A stretch of DNA of 27,853 bases from CAYRGQ01 sp964444885 (GTDB lineage: Bacteria; Bacteroidota; Bacteroidia; Sphingobacteriales; Sphingobacteriaceae). Positions within the stretch are counted from its first letter, which is position 1, and every line of letters begins with the position of its first letter. Positions 6,855-14,314 of this stretch are shown one piece after another. The notes beneath the pieces were generated by a model. That model saw only the letters and a program-made list of their open reading frames with translations, had not been told where the DNA came from and did no database searches. Where the stretch lies: positions 1 through 27,853 of the forward strand of contig CAYUIZ010000029.1 in assembly GCA_964444885.1 (NCBI GenBank), in the 5' to 3' direction. The position numbers and the translations under genes are program-made.

Positions 6855-8492
6855 TTAATACTTCCCCACCACAGGCATGACCCGTCCAGGGCCGAAGGCT
6901 TTCGCGCTCACGCGCAAGGTAGGCGGCGCTTGGAAGCGCTTGAACTCGGCACGAGCAACCATACGCAATACCCGGTCCACCAAATCAGGAACAAAACCGA
7001 TGCCGATAAGCTGCTCTCGGCCCTTTTCCAGTTCGATGTGCTGATAAAGCACCGCGTCCAGGAGGTCGTATTCCGGTAGGGAGTCGCTGTCCTTTTGATC
7101 GGGACGAAGTTCTGCGGAAGGTGGCTTCTCAATGGTATTGATGGGTATGATGACGCCATCGCGGTTAATGTGCCGCGCCAGTTCGTAGGCTTGGGATTTA
7201 TACACGTCGCCGATGACGCTCAGCGCGCCGGCCATGTCGCCATAGAGCGTACCGTAGCCCACGGCCGCCTCGCTCTTGTTGGACGTATTGAGCAGCACGT
7301 ATCCCAGCTTGTTGGAAATAGCCATGAGCAAGGTACCACGGATGCGGGCTTGGATATTTTCTTCGGTAAGGTCCGGGTGGTGCCCGGCAAACGTAGCCGC
7401 CAACGCATCGTCAAATGCCGTGGCAACATCCTTGATCGGGATAATCTGGTGCTGACAACCGGTGTGCTGTACCAATTCCAAAGCATCCGCGATCGAATGG
7501 TCACTGGAATAGACGGAAGGCATCAGCACCGCCAGCACGTTGTCCGCACCGAGCGCTTCCACCGCCAGCGCGGCGACGATAGCCGAATCCAAGCCGCCGG
7601 ACAAGCCCAGCACAGCCTTGGAAAAACCCGATTTCTGAAAATAATCGCGAATGCCCAGCACCAGTCCCTGATGGATCAAGCTGATTTCCGAATGTTCGTA
7701 GTCCGGCGTAGGTGTCTGCATCGGCGTCAGGGACCCATCCTCCAACGCATAAAACCGCAGGTCTTCTGCAAAGCCTTCCAGCACGTCAACCAATTGACCG
7801 TGGCCACCGAAAACCAACGAACGGCCGTCAAAGATGATATCGGTATGGGCCCCCACTTGGTTGAGGTACACAAGCGGCACGCCGCTGCGTTCGACTTGGG
7901 CGCGCAGCACCCCTACCCGCCGATCGAAATGCTGTGCATCAAAAGGTGATGCGGCGATGTTGATAATCGCGTCAGGCTTGCCCGGCAACAACTGCCCCAA
8001 CGGATCCTGCGCGTAGAGCTTGGCATCGGGCGTATCCCACAAGTCTTCACAGATGGTCAGCGCCAGACGCTTGCCCCCTATCTCCACGCACGCAAAGGAG
8101 CGCGCCGGCTCGAAATAGCGATACTCGTCAAACACATCGTAATCGGGCAACAAGCCCTTGTGCGCAATCTGCCTGACTTCGCCATCTGCCAGCAAGAGCC
8201 CGGCATTGAACAGCGCCTTGCCGCTGCCCGTCGTGTTAGGCACCGGAGCACCAATAATGCAGGCGATGCCCACACATTGCGCCGCGATCTGCTCGATCGA
8301 GGTAGCGCAAGCCGTGAGAAAAGGGGCCGAACGCAGCAAATCCTTAGCCGGATAGCCGCCAATGGCTAGTTCCGCAAAGATAACGAGGTTCGCCCCCTTC
8401 GCTTTGGCCTCGCCGATGGAGGCAATGATTTTCTCGGTATTTCCCTCAAAATCGCCGATGCGATAATTTAGTTGGCTCAGGGCAATGACCAT
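6855..8492 (-). CDS. nadE: Glutamine-hydrolysing NAD+ synthase
   Basis: This 545-residue protein is a fusion of an N-terminal nitrilase-type glutaminase and a C-terminal NAD synthetase. The glutaminase triad is visible as Glu41 (FAELAIGGYP), Lys112 (AHKGLLPDYDVF) and Cys148 (LTICEDLWD). The synthetase P-loop SGGLDS is at 298-303, followed by the NTSNKSE and YGTLYGDMAGA segments that bind deamido-NAD and ATP. The enzyme amidates nicotinic acid adenine dinucleotide with glutamine nitrogen, the last step of NAD synthesis in the cytosol. It lies 14 bp downstream of the beta-barrel gene on the same strand, so they probably share a transcript. In flavobacteria nadE is also near gldB, so the neighbourhood is partly conserved. 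Confidence 0.97.
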   Translation of the reverse strand: MVIALSQLNYRIGDFEGNTEKIIASIGEAKAKGANLVIFAELAIGGYPAKDLLRSAPFLTACATSIEQIAAQCVGIACIIGAPVPNTTGSGKALFNAGLLLADGEVRQIAHKGLLPDYDVFDEYRYFEPARSFACVEIGGKRLALTICEDLWDTPDAKLYAQDPLGQLLPGKPDAIINIAASPFDAQHFDRRVGVLRAQVERSGVPLVYLNQVGAHTDIIFDGRSLVFGGHGQLVDVLEGFAEDLRFYALEDGSLTPMQTPTPDYEHSEISLIHQGLVLGIRDYFQKSGFSKAVLGLSGGLDSAIVAALAVEALGADNVLAVLMPSVYSSDHSIADALELVQHTGCQHQIIPIKDVATAFDDALAATFAGHHPDLTEENIQARIRGTLLMAISNKLGYVLLNTSNKSEAAVGYGTLYGDMAGALSVIGDVYKSQAYELARHINRDGVIIPINTIEKPPSAELRPDQKDSDSLPEYDLLDAVLYQHIELEKGREQLIGIGFVPDLVDRVLRMVARAEFKRFQAPPTLRVSAKAFGPGRVMPVVGKY

Positions 8493-8506
8493 TCGTGTCG
8501 TGGATT

Positions 8507-9166
8507 TTAAAAGAATACGCCGACGTTCAAGCCTAAGTACGAACTTTTGGGCTCCTCCAATTTCACAGCCCGGGTAAACCCGTTATTGAATGACAGGCCG
8601 GTTGTCAGCTTCAGGTTGTGGTCCAATTGCCACTCTACGCCGCCGCCGATCAGCAGTCCCAAACGCAGGAAATTGGCCTCGCTACCGAGCGATGTGCGCT
8701 TGCCGCCATCGACAGCCTCCCGGCCACTCAACTTGAAGCCGGTGGTGAAACCAAACTGTCCGTAGTAGCTACGGAAATAGCGCTGCGTGCTCTTCAACTT
8801 GACCGATAGCGGGATCTCCGCATATTGGAACCGATATTTGTGGACCTGATCGCTTGAGCCTAACATGTCGAACGTCGTCTGGGAATTCAGCGTATTGATC
8901 ACTAAGCCCGTGGCGAAATAATAGTTCTCGGAAATGCCGAAATCGGCCGCCAGCCCATACGCAAACCCGACCTTAGCCACGTTGTCCACGCCGTCGGCGT
9001 CACCATAACGCAACCAACCTATGTTGGGCGACAGGGTAATGCCCAACGATATCGGCTTGTATTCGTAGGTAGATTCGTAGTAATCCTGCGCGCGAGCGAC
9101 AAACGCAGTCGAGATTAACAGGATGACCAAGGCAGGAACAAATTTGAAAATAGTAGTGTTGTACAT
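8507..9166 (-). CDS. Outer-membrane beta-barrel protein, PorT/OMP_b-brl_2 type
   Basis: This 219-residue protein has a signal peptide (hydrophobic core 8-22, cleavage after ARA near 26) and alternating amphipathic strands. Examples are SLGITLSPNIGWLRYG, YYFATGLVINTL, YRFQYAEIPLSVKLK and FGFTTGFKLSG, with the glycine-rich LLIGGGVEWQL. It ends in an aromatic residue (GVFF), as outer-membrane barrels do. This is the small 'PorT family' fold common in Bacteroidota. True PorT of type IX secretion is one member, but most are generic, so I do not assign that symbol. It is divergent from gldB over an 87-bp gap and leads into nadE. Confidence 0.8.
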   Translation of the reverse strand: MYNTTIFKFVPALVILLISTAFVARAQDYYESTYEYKPISLGITLSPNIGWLRYGDADGVDNVAKVGFAYGLAADFGISENYYFATGLVINTLNSQTTFDMLGSSDQVHKYRFQYAEIPLSVKLKSTQRYFRSYYGQFGFTTGFKLSGREAVDGGKRTSLGSEANFLRLGLLIGGGVEWQLDHNLKLTTGLSFNNGFTRAVKLEEPKSSYLGLNVGVFF

Positions 9167-9204
9167 ATATTACGTGTTTTAAAAAAATTTGGCGACCGGC
9201 GGTT

Positions 9205-9233
9205 TTGTATTGGCCACCGATTGATTAATTTCG
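9205..9233 (+). promoter_or_regulatory. Possible promoter for gldB
   Basis: A TTG at 9205-9207 is followed after 18 bases by TAATTTCG (9226-9233), one mismatch from the TAnnTTTG box. It would give a leader of about 15 nt before the gldB ATG at 9254. The mismatch keeps confidence low. Confidence 0.35.
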
Positions 9234-9253
9234 TTGCACTCAAGTAAACAAAA

Positions 9254-10288
9254 ATGATGCTCAATTTCCAACGCCGGCAAATTTATCTCTTTTTTTCGAT
9301 TATTGCACTGTTTGGATGCCAACGGCGGGAGCGCGTTGATCTGAGCCAGATTCAACTGGAGATCCGCATCGAACGGTTTGACCAGGCGCTGGATAGCTTG
9401 ACAGCAACAAATATTCCGGAGAAAAATGAGCAATGGAAAGGACAGTATGGTCCGTTCTACTACGATTACATGCGTTTTATGCTCGAAGCGGGCGATCCCG
9501 ACGACAGCGCCGCCATCACCGGCGTGCTCAGCGACGTCATCCAGACGGCGGACTATGGGGCCCTCAGCCGCGCCGTGCAAACGGCTTACCCCACCATGGA
9601 CGATTATGAACACCGGCTGACGGACGCGTTCAAGCATATTCTGTACTACTTTCCAGACACTGAGGTACCACGCTTCATCTCGTTTTTGTCCGGCTTCGGC
9701 GTGCAGACCCCCATTGGCGAAGACTACATCGGCATTGGGCTGGACATGTTTCTCGGTGCCGATTCGGAGTTTTACCCGGCACTGCGTGGCAGCATTCCCT
9801 TTTATATCTCGCGGCGGTTTACCCCGCAAAACATCGTCCCCCGGGTCATCGAAGCTTTTGCGCGCGAGGAGCTCTTCCCGTATCCGGACGCAGCGTCCCA
9901 CCTGCTGGATCAGATGGTACACCACGGCAAAATCCTCTATTTCATGGATCAGGTGCTGCCAGGCGTAGCCGATTCGCTAAAAATAGGCTACACTACCGCA
10001 CAAATGGAATGGACACGCGGCTACGAACGGGACATCTGGGCCTGGTTTCTCAGTGAGGAACTGCTGTACGAGTACGACTTCCACCGTACGCAAAAACACT
10101 TGGGCGAAGCGCCGTTCACGCCCGAATTGGGCGAGCAAAACGAGTCGGCACCGAAGCTCGGCGTGTTCTTGGGGTGGAATATCGTGCGCCAATTCATGGA
10201 TCGCAACCCGGAGGTAAGCCTTCCCGACCTCATGGCGATGGACGATGGGCAAGCCATTCTTGACGGCTCGCGCTACAGGGGCCGATGA
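9254..10288 (+). CDS. gldB: Gliding motility lipoprotein GldB
   Basis: This 344-residue protein starts with a short lipoprotein signal whose lipobox ends ALFGC. The body matches GldB in its ordered features: a YGPFYYDYMRFML segment, SVD-type acidic loops, PRFISFLSGFG, GIGLDMFLG, the IPFYISRRFTPQNIVPRV segment and a C-terminal GVFLGWNIVRQFM. GldB is needed for gliding and type IX secretion in Flavobacterium johnsoniae. It is also widespread in non-gliding Bacteroidota, so its presence alone does not prove motility. The usual partner gldC does not follow; a DUF2461 gene does. ATG codons at 9254 and 9257 are both possible starts. The stop TGA overlaps an ATG of the next frame. Confidence 0.88.
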   Translation: MMLNFQRRQIYLFFSIIALFGCQRRERVDLSQIQLEIRIERFDQALDSLTATNIPEKNEQWKGQYGPFYYDYMRFMLEAGDPDDSAAITGVLSDVIQTADYGALSRAVQTAYPTMDDYEHRLTDAFKHILYYFPDTEVPRFISFLSGFGVQTPIGEDYIGIGLDMFLGADSEFYPALRGSIPFYISRRFTPQNIVPRVIEAFAREELFPYPDAASHLLDQMVHHGKILYFMDQVLPGVADSLKIGYTTAQMEWTRGYERDIWAWFLSEELLYEYDFHRTQKHLGEAPFTPELGEQNESAPKLGVFLGWNIVRQFMDRNPEVSLPDLMAMDDGQAILDGSRYRGR

Positions 10289-10329
10289 CACCTGGATTTC
10301 CTACCTTTACCACATCAAACCCAACTGTC

Positions 10330-10998
10330 ATGCATATCCGCCCCGCCACGTTTTCCTTTCTCAAACGCCTAGCCGCCAACAACGGCCGGGATTGGTTTCA
10401 GCAGCACCGCGACGAATATGAAGCCGCGTGGCAAAACATGAAGGATTTCGTAGAGGGTTTGATTATTGCGCTCGCCGCTACCGACCGGTATATCTCCACG
10501 GATATCCCGGTAAACAAATGCCTCTTTCGCATCTACCGCGACACGCGCTTCAGCAAGGACAAAACGCCGTACAAAAACTGGTTGGGGGCTGGTATTTCGA
10601 CAGCTGGACGCAACATCAATGGCCCAGAATACTACATCCATATTCAGCCCGGAAATAGCTTCTTTGCCAGCGGTTACTGGCGTCCGGTAAAGGAACATTT
10701 GGCCGCCATCCGGCAAGAGATTGATTATAACGGTGAAGAAATCACCGAAATCCTAGCCCATCCACGTTTTGCCGAACACTGCACGCTAGACCGAACCGAT
10801 ACGCTGAAACGGTCACCGATGGGCTACGACGAATCGCACCCCCACATCGGTTTACTTAAACTGAAGAGCTTCACGGCCGTCACGGCGCTTGCGGAATCCG
10901 AACTCACAGCTCCAAACGCTATCCCGCTGCTTGTAGACCGCGCGGAGGCTATGTATCCGCTCAAACTATTCCTGCACGGCGCGCTGGGCGACGAATAA
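10330..10998 (+). CDS. DUF2461 family protein
   Basis: This 222-residue protein begins HIRPATFSFLKRLAANNGRDWFQQHRDEYEAAW, the N-terminal pattern of DUF2461 (TIGR02453) proteins. It continues with CLFRIYRDTRFSKDKTPYKNWLGAG and YYIHIQPGNSFFASGYW, the family's most conserved stretches. The family has no established function that I know of; it is common in Bacteroidota and Actinobacteria. I chose the ATG at 10330 because the domain starts there. An in-frame ATG at 10285 overlaps the gldB stop and would add 15 weakly conserved residues, a geometry that would couple it to gldB. It is probably cotranscribed with gldB either way and converges on anmK. Confidence 0.87.
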   Translation: MHIRPATFSFLKRLAANNGRDWFQQHRDEYEAAWQNMKDFVEGLIIALAATDRYISTDIPVNKCLFRIYRDTRFSKDKTPYKNWLGAGISTAGRNINGPEYYIHIQPGNSFFASGYWRPVKEHLAAIRQEIDYNGEEITEILAHPRFAEHCTLDRTDTLKRSPMGYDESHPHIGLLKLKSFTAVTALAESELTAPNAIPLLVDRAEAMYPLKLFLHGALGDE

Positions 10999-11006
10999 CA
11001 TGCCGG

Positions 11007-12191
11007 CTAGGCCGGAAAACTGATTTTGCCCATGCACACCGCGGGCGAATGGAGCAAGCCCCTTGTGTTTGTGGGGTCCCCGGCTAAGGTTTCGTTGGCC
11101 AATACCGCGAACAGCACGGCTTCTTTCGCGTCGGGATTCAGCCCTAAGGATTCGAAAGGATGGATAACCGCCCGCTCGCAACGCGCTTTGATTCCCGCCT
11201 GCAGCACCGGGTTGTGCAAACCGCCGCCGCTGACGTACACATGCGCCTCTGGAATGTTCAACCGCTTGACGGCATCCGCTATACTGGCAGCCGTGAAGGC
11301 ATTCAGAGTGGCCATCAGGTCCGCGTCCCCGACAGTGCTAACCCCGGCACGGTCCTGCGCATCTTCGAGATAAGCGAGGTTAAATAATTCTGGGCCGGTC
11401 GTCTTGGGGAAGGGTGCCTCGAAGAACGGATGAGCCAATAAGGCCTTCAGCAAGCCCGCGTGTACGTGGCCCCGTGCCGCCAACACCCCATTCGCATCCA
11501 TCTCCTGTCCATGCCGTGTTTGCATCACCTGATTCATCAGCGTGTTGCCCGGTCCGATGTCCGTGGCAAAGGCACCGGATCCGGAGGCAGGCAGATACGT
11601 AAAGTTGGCAATCCCCCCGATATTAAGCAGTATGCGGTCTTCACTAGCGCTCGCGAACAGCAAGTAATCGCCATAAGCCGCCAAGGGCGCTCCCTCGCCC
11701 CCCGCCGCCACATGTTTTTGGCGAAAGTCCGATACCGTGATGATGCCTGCATGCCGCGCCACATGGTCGCCCTCGCCAAGCTGCAGGGTGCTGTTTGGTT
11801 GCGATAAATCGCCGGTAAGCGAGCGGGGCGCGTGGTAAACCGTTTGGCCGTGGCTGGCTACAGCATCGACCTCATGCGGCGCTACCCCCCACTTGTCGAG
11901 GGCTTGGCGCACGAGCGTGCCGTGGAGCGTACCAATTGACGCATGAAGCTGGCTCAGCCGCTGCTGGTCTACCGTGCGTCGCGCGAACACCTCGCGGACC
12001 TCCTCCCGAAACGTCTCGGCATACGGAACCGTCTCAAAGTGCTCCAGTACCAACTCGGTCTGCCGCCCGCTGCCGTGTATGTGGCACAGCGCAATGTCAA
12101 GCCCGTCCAGTGACGTGCCCGACATCAGGCCGACAATACGCCGGCTCTTCTGCCCCGCGACGCGATGTAAAGTGGCAATTTGCTTGTTCAT
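11007..12191 (-). CDS. anmK: Anhydro-N-acetylmuramic acid kinase
   Basis: This 394-residue protein carries the AnmK signature GLMSGTSLDGLD at 21-32, which includes the catalytic aspartate. It also has the nucleotide-binding pieces LLNIGGIANFTYLP, ATDIGPGNTLMNQ and VYVSGGGLHNPVL, and the conserved C-terminus LGLNPDAKEAVLFAVLANETLAG. The enzyme opens the 1,6-anhydro ring of anhydroMurNAc and phosphorylates it to MurNAc-6-phosphate, the entry step of cell-wall sugar recycling in the cytosol. No murQ or other recycling gene is in the window. A TACTTTTA box with a TTG 21 bp upstream on the minus strand (12197-12228) sits directly before the ATG; if used, the mRNA would be nearly leaderless. Confidence 0.95.
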   Translation of the reverse strand: MNKQIATLHRVAGQKSRRIVGLMSGTSLDGLDIALCHIHGSGRQTELVLEHFETVPYAETFREEVREVFARRTVDQQRLSQLHASIGTLHGTLVRQALDKWGVAPHEVDAVASHGQTVYHAPRSLTGDLSQPNSTLQLGEGDHVARHAGIITVSDFRQKHVAAGGEGAPLAAYGDYLLFASASEDRILLNIGGIANFTYLPASGSGAFATDIGPGNTLMNQVMQTRHGQEMDANGVLAARGHVHAGLLKALLAHPFFEAPFPKTTGPELFNLAYLEDAQDRAGVSTVGDADLMATLNAFTAASIADAVKRLNIPEAHVYVSGGGLHNPVLQAGIKARCERAVIHPFESLGLNPDAKEAVLFAVLANETLAGDPTNTRGLLHSPAVCMGKISFPA

Positions 12192-12318
12192 TAGGCTAAA
12201 AGTACGGGTTATCTTTCAGAATCCGCAACGGGCACCTCGCTACGCCGCTTGGCCAACCACATGCGTCGTGGCGCCTCACTCCGGGGGAAGCGCCGCGCAG
12301 GATAACGACGCCAAAACA

Positions 12319-12350
12319 TTTGTATAAAACGGCAACTTTCCATAAGTTTG
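12319..12350 (+). promoter_or_regulatory. Promoter for gcvH-vanZ
   Basis: TTTG (12319-12322) and TAAGTTTG (12343-12350) are spaced by exactly 20 bases, a full match to the Bacteroidota -33/-7 promoter. The gcvH ATG follows 14 bp later, so the leader is short and A-rich (AAAAAAAATAATCC). This is the best-matching promoter in the window. Confidence 0.7.
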
Positions 12351-12364
12351 AAAAAAAATAATCC

Positions 12365-12742
12365 ATGAATTTCCCCGAAGCATTAAAGTATTCCAAAGAC
12401 CACGAATGGGTTCGTGTGGAAGGCGACGAAGCCGTAATTGGCATTACCGATTTCGCACAGCGCGAGCTCGGCGACATCGTTTTTGTTGACATCGACACCG
12501 TTGGCGACGAAGTAGCCGCAAACGAGGTTTTTGGCACCATCGAAGCCGTCAAGACCGTGTCTGACCTATTTATGCCCGTAGCGGGCACGATTCTGGACAT
12601 CAACCCGGCCATCGACGGAGCCCCTGAACTGGTGAACCAAGATCCCTATGGAGAGGGCTGGATTGTGCGCGTCAAGCTGAATGATCCTGCCGACGTGGAC
12701 CAACTGCTATCAGCAGAAGGCTACCAAGCGACCATCGGCTAG
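12365..12742 (+). CDS. gcvH: Glycine cleavage system H protein
   Basis: This 125-residue protein has the canonical H-protein length and order: HEWVRVEGDEAVIGITDFAQRELGDIVFVDI, then the lipoylation site FGTIEAVKTVSDLFMPVAG with the lipoyl-lysine at Lys63, then NEDPYGEGW-like NQDPYGEGWIVRVKL. It carries the aminomethyl group from the P protein to the T protein in glycine oxidation; H proteins also relay lipoate in some bacteria. The other glycine cleavage genes are not nearby, as is usual in Bacteroidota. A strong promoter lies immediately upstream, and the VanZ gene begins 55 bp after the stop, probably in the same transcript. Confidence 0.96.
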   Translation: MNFPEALKYSKDHEWVRVEGDEAVIGITDFAQRELGDIVFVDIDTVGDEVAANEVFGTIEAVKTVSDLFMPVAGTILDINPAIDGAPELVNQDPYGEGWIVRVKLNDPADVDQLLSAEGYQATIG

Positions 12743-12797
12743 CACCTGGTGCCTGCAAAAATATTTTGGCACTGTAATCGCTCTCCAAGTCGGAACT

Positions 12798-13175
12798 ATG
12801 AAGCATTATATTTGGGCGTTCCTGTGGGCGGTTATTGTCTTGGTGTTGATTTCCATGCCTGGGGATAGCACACGTGGCATCCCCTATTTTGAAGGCATGG
12901 ACAAGCTCGTGCACACAGGATTTTTCTTTGTGTTCACCGTATTATTGTTTTTCGGGTCGATCAGGCGAAACAAATCGAGGCGCCCCTCGTGGGACAGCTC
13001 CCTGAAGGTGATTTTCGTATCCCTTTTCTTCGCGGTGCTGACGGAGTTTATCCAGCTCACGATATTCACTCACCGCTCAGCCGATATTTGGGACTTGTTC
13101 GCCGATGCGGTAGGTACCGGGATGGGCGTTTTTGCTTATTTAGTGTTTCACAACAACTATGACCATGCGTCTTAA
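12798..13175 (+). CDS. VanZ family membrane protein
   Basis: This 125-residue protein has four predicted membrane segments (about residues 4-20, 37-55, 70-90 and 98-118). Between segments 3 and 4 it carries the family core TEFIQLTIFTHRSADIWDLFADAVGTGMG (quoted residues span two parts of the loop and helix: E, Q, R, D..D). VanZ-like proteins are small inner-membrane proteins; VanZ itself gives low-level teicoplanin resistance, but most family members have no known function. The open frame extends upstream to 12681, but that part overlaps gcvH in another frame, and the ATG at 12798 fits the family start. A tiny lipoprotein ORF overlaps its last 17 bases. Confidence 0.85.
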   Translation: MKHYIWAFLWAVIVLVLISMPGDSTRGIPYFEGMDKLVHTGFFFVFTVLLFFGSIRRNKSRRPSWDSSLKVIFVSLFFAVLTEFIQLTIFTHRSADIWDLFADAVGTGMGVFAYLVFHNNYDHAS

Positions 13176-13287
13176 ACGGATCTGCTGGATGCTGGCCGCG
13201 GCAGCGGTTTTCAGCTCCCTCTCGTCTTGCTCCCTGTTTAATAAGGGGTGCCAATGCCCCTCGGTGCACCGCCCCGCTAAACGATAA
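13159..13287 (+). CDS. Small lipoprotein of 42 residues
   Basis: This short ORF starts inside the end of the VanZ gene (overlap 13159-13175, +2 frame shift). It reads as a basic N-terminus (MTMRLKR), a hydrophobic alanine-rich stretch and the lipobox SLSSC at Cys24. A mature tail of only 19 residues follows, with Cys31 and Cys33 (KGCQCPSVHRPAKR). The stop is followed within 10 bp by a strong terminator, so it sits exactly between its upstream neighbour and the end of the transcript. A second start at Met3 (13165) is possible. Small lipoproteins of this type are often missed by gene callers. I do not recognise a named family; function unknown. Confidence 0.65.
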   Translation: MTMRLKRICWMLAAAAVFSSLSSCSLFNKGCQCPSVHRPAKR

Positions 13288-13330
13288 AAAAAATGGCCAC
13301 CTGCTAACAACAAGTGGCCGTTTTATTTTT
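13288..13330. terminator. Bidirectional intrinsic terminator
   Basis: GGCCACCTG and CAAGTGGCC (13295-13303 and 13311-13319) form a 9-bp stem with one mismatch and a 7-base loop. The plus strand continues into a T-rich tract (13321-13330), and the opposite side is an A-run, so it can end the gcvH-vanZ-lipoprotein transcript and the fabI transcript converging on it. Confidence 0.85.
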
Positions 13331-13347
13331 ACTTTCTTCTGATCGGA

Positions 13348-14172
13348 TTATTGCTCTTTCTCACCCATCCAGTCGATGACCGCTTGGCTCACGCCGGTGT
13401 ACGAGAACCCTCCATCGTGAAACAGGTTCTGCATCGTGACCATGCGCGTAAAGTCCGAAAACAAAGTGACGGTATAGTCAGCACATTGATCAGCGGTGGC
13501 ATTACCGAGTGGAGACATTTTTTCAGCATAGTCGATGAAGCCACCAAAACCCTTAACGCCAGAACCGGCGGTGGTCTGCGTGGGCGACTGGCTGATGGTA
13601 TTCACACGCACCTTGTTTTTCACGCCGTACTGGTAGCCGAAGTTGCGGCCGATACTCTCCAGTAGCGCCTTCGCGTCCGCCATATCGTTGTAATCGGGGA
13701 ATACCCGTTGTGCAGCGATATAGGTAAGTGCCACTACTGAGCCCCACTCGTTGATTGCATCTTTTTTCATTGCTGTGGCCAGCACGCGGTGCAGGCTCAA
13801 CGCCGAAATATCCATGGCCTTATGGGTGAAGTCGTAGTTGTTTTCGGTATAGTGTAGACCTTTCCGCACGTTGATGCTCATGCCGATGGAGTGCAGTATA
13901 AAATCTACGCCGCCACCAAAATGTGCCAGGGTTTGGTCAAACAGGTTGTCGATGTCTTCTTGACTGGTGACGTCCGCTGGGATCACCGGCGCGTTATTGC
14001 ATGCTTCGGCCAGCTGGTTGATCGTGCCCATGCGCAGGGCAACGGGCGCGTTGGTCAAGACAATCTCCGCACCTTCGGCCACGCAACGCTCTGCCGTTTT
14101 CCAAGCGATGGACTTCTCGTCCAATGCGCCGAAGATAATTCCTTTCTTTCCTTTCAACAGGTTGTGAGACAT
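13348..14172 (-). CDS. fabI: Enoyl-[acyl-carrier-protein] reductase (NADH), FabI
   Basis: This 274-residue short-chain dehydrogenase has the FabI-type cofactor loop GIIFGALDEKSIAWKTAE rather than the classic TGxxxGIG. The active-site set is Tyr151 (LTYIAAQ), Tyr161 (PDYNDM) and Lys168 (ADAKALLES), that is Y-x6-K. It reduces the enoyl-ACP double bond in the last step of each fatty-acid elongation cycle and is the triclosan target. The frame is open upstream to 14226, but MSHNLLKGKKG at 14172 is the family start. It shares a strand with recN 142 bp upstream and ends at the bidirectional terminator. The 5' gap contains a small AAGCTC/GAGCTT hairpin (14260-14275) and no convincing -7 box. Confidence 0.95.
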   Translation of the reverse strand: MSHNLLKGKKGIIFGALDEKSIAWKTAERCVAEGAEIVLTNAPVALRMGTINQLAEACNNAPVIPADVTSQEDIDNLFDQTLAHFGGGVDFILHSIGMSINVRKGLHYTENNYDFTHKAMDISALSLHRVLATAMKKDAINEWGSVVALTYIAAQRVFPDYNDMADAKALLESIGRNFGYQYGVKNKVRVNTISQSPTQTTAGSGVKGFGGFIDYAEKMSPLGNATADQCADYTVTLFSDFTRMVTMQNLFHDGGFSYTGVSQAVIDWMGEKEQ

Positions 14173-14314
14173 AGTCAGGGGTTTTTGTAGGCGATGTTGA
14201 TACCGGCACCGGCCGGCACACCGCAATTGTTACATGTGTTTCGTTTCGTTTATTAACCGAAGCTCAGCAGAGCTTAGGATGCGTGTAAAAGTACTATTTT
14301 TTTCAATATATCGC

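Noticed and set aside
7095..7949. 284-codon open frame on the plus strand opposite nadE
   Set aside because: It lies wholly inside the antisense of nadE, whose motifs are unmistakable; the translation is rich in Arg, His and Gln and has no family features.
8507..9166. Naming the beta-barrel gene porT
   Set aside because: The fold is shared by many generic outer-membrane proteins, and no residue I can see separates true PorT.
11003..11015. CCGGC-TAG-GCCGG hairpin at the convergent end of DUF2461 and anmK
   Set aside because: Only five pairs with a three-base loop and no T-run; too weak to call a terminator.
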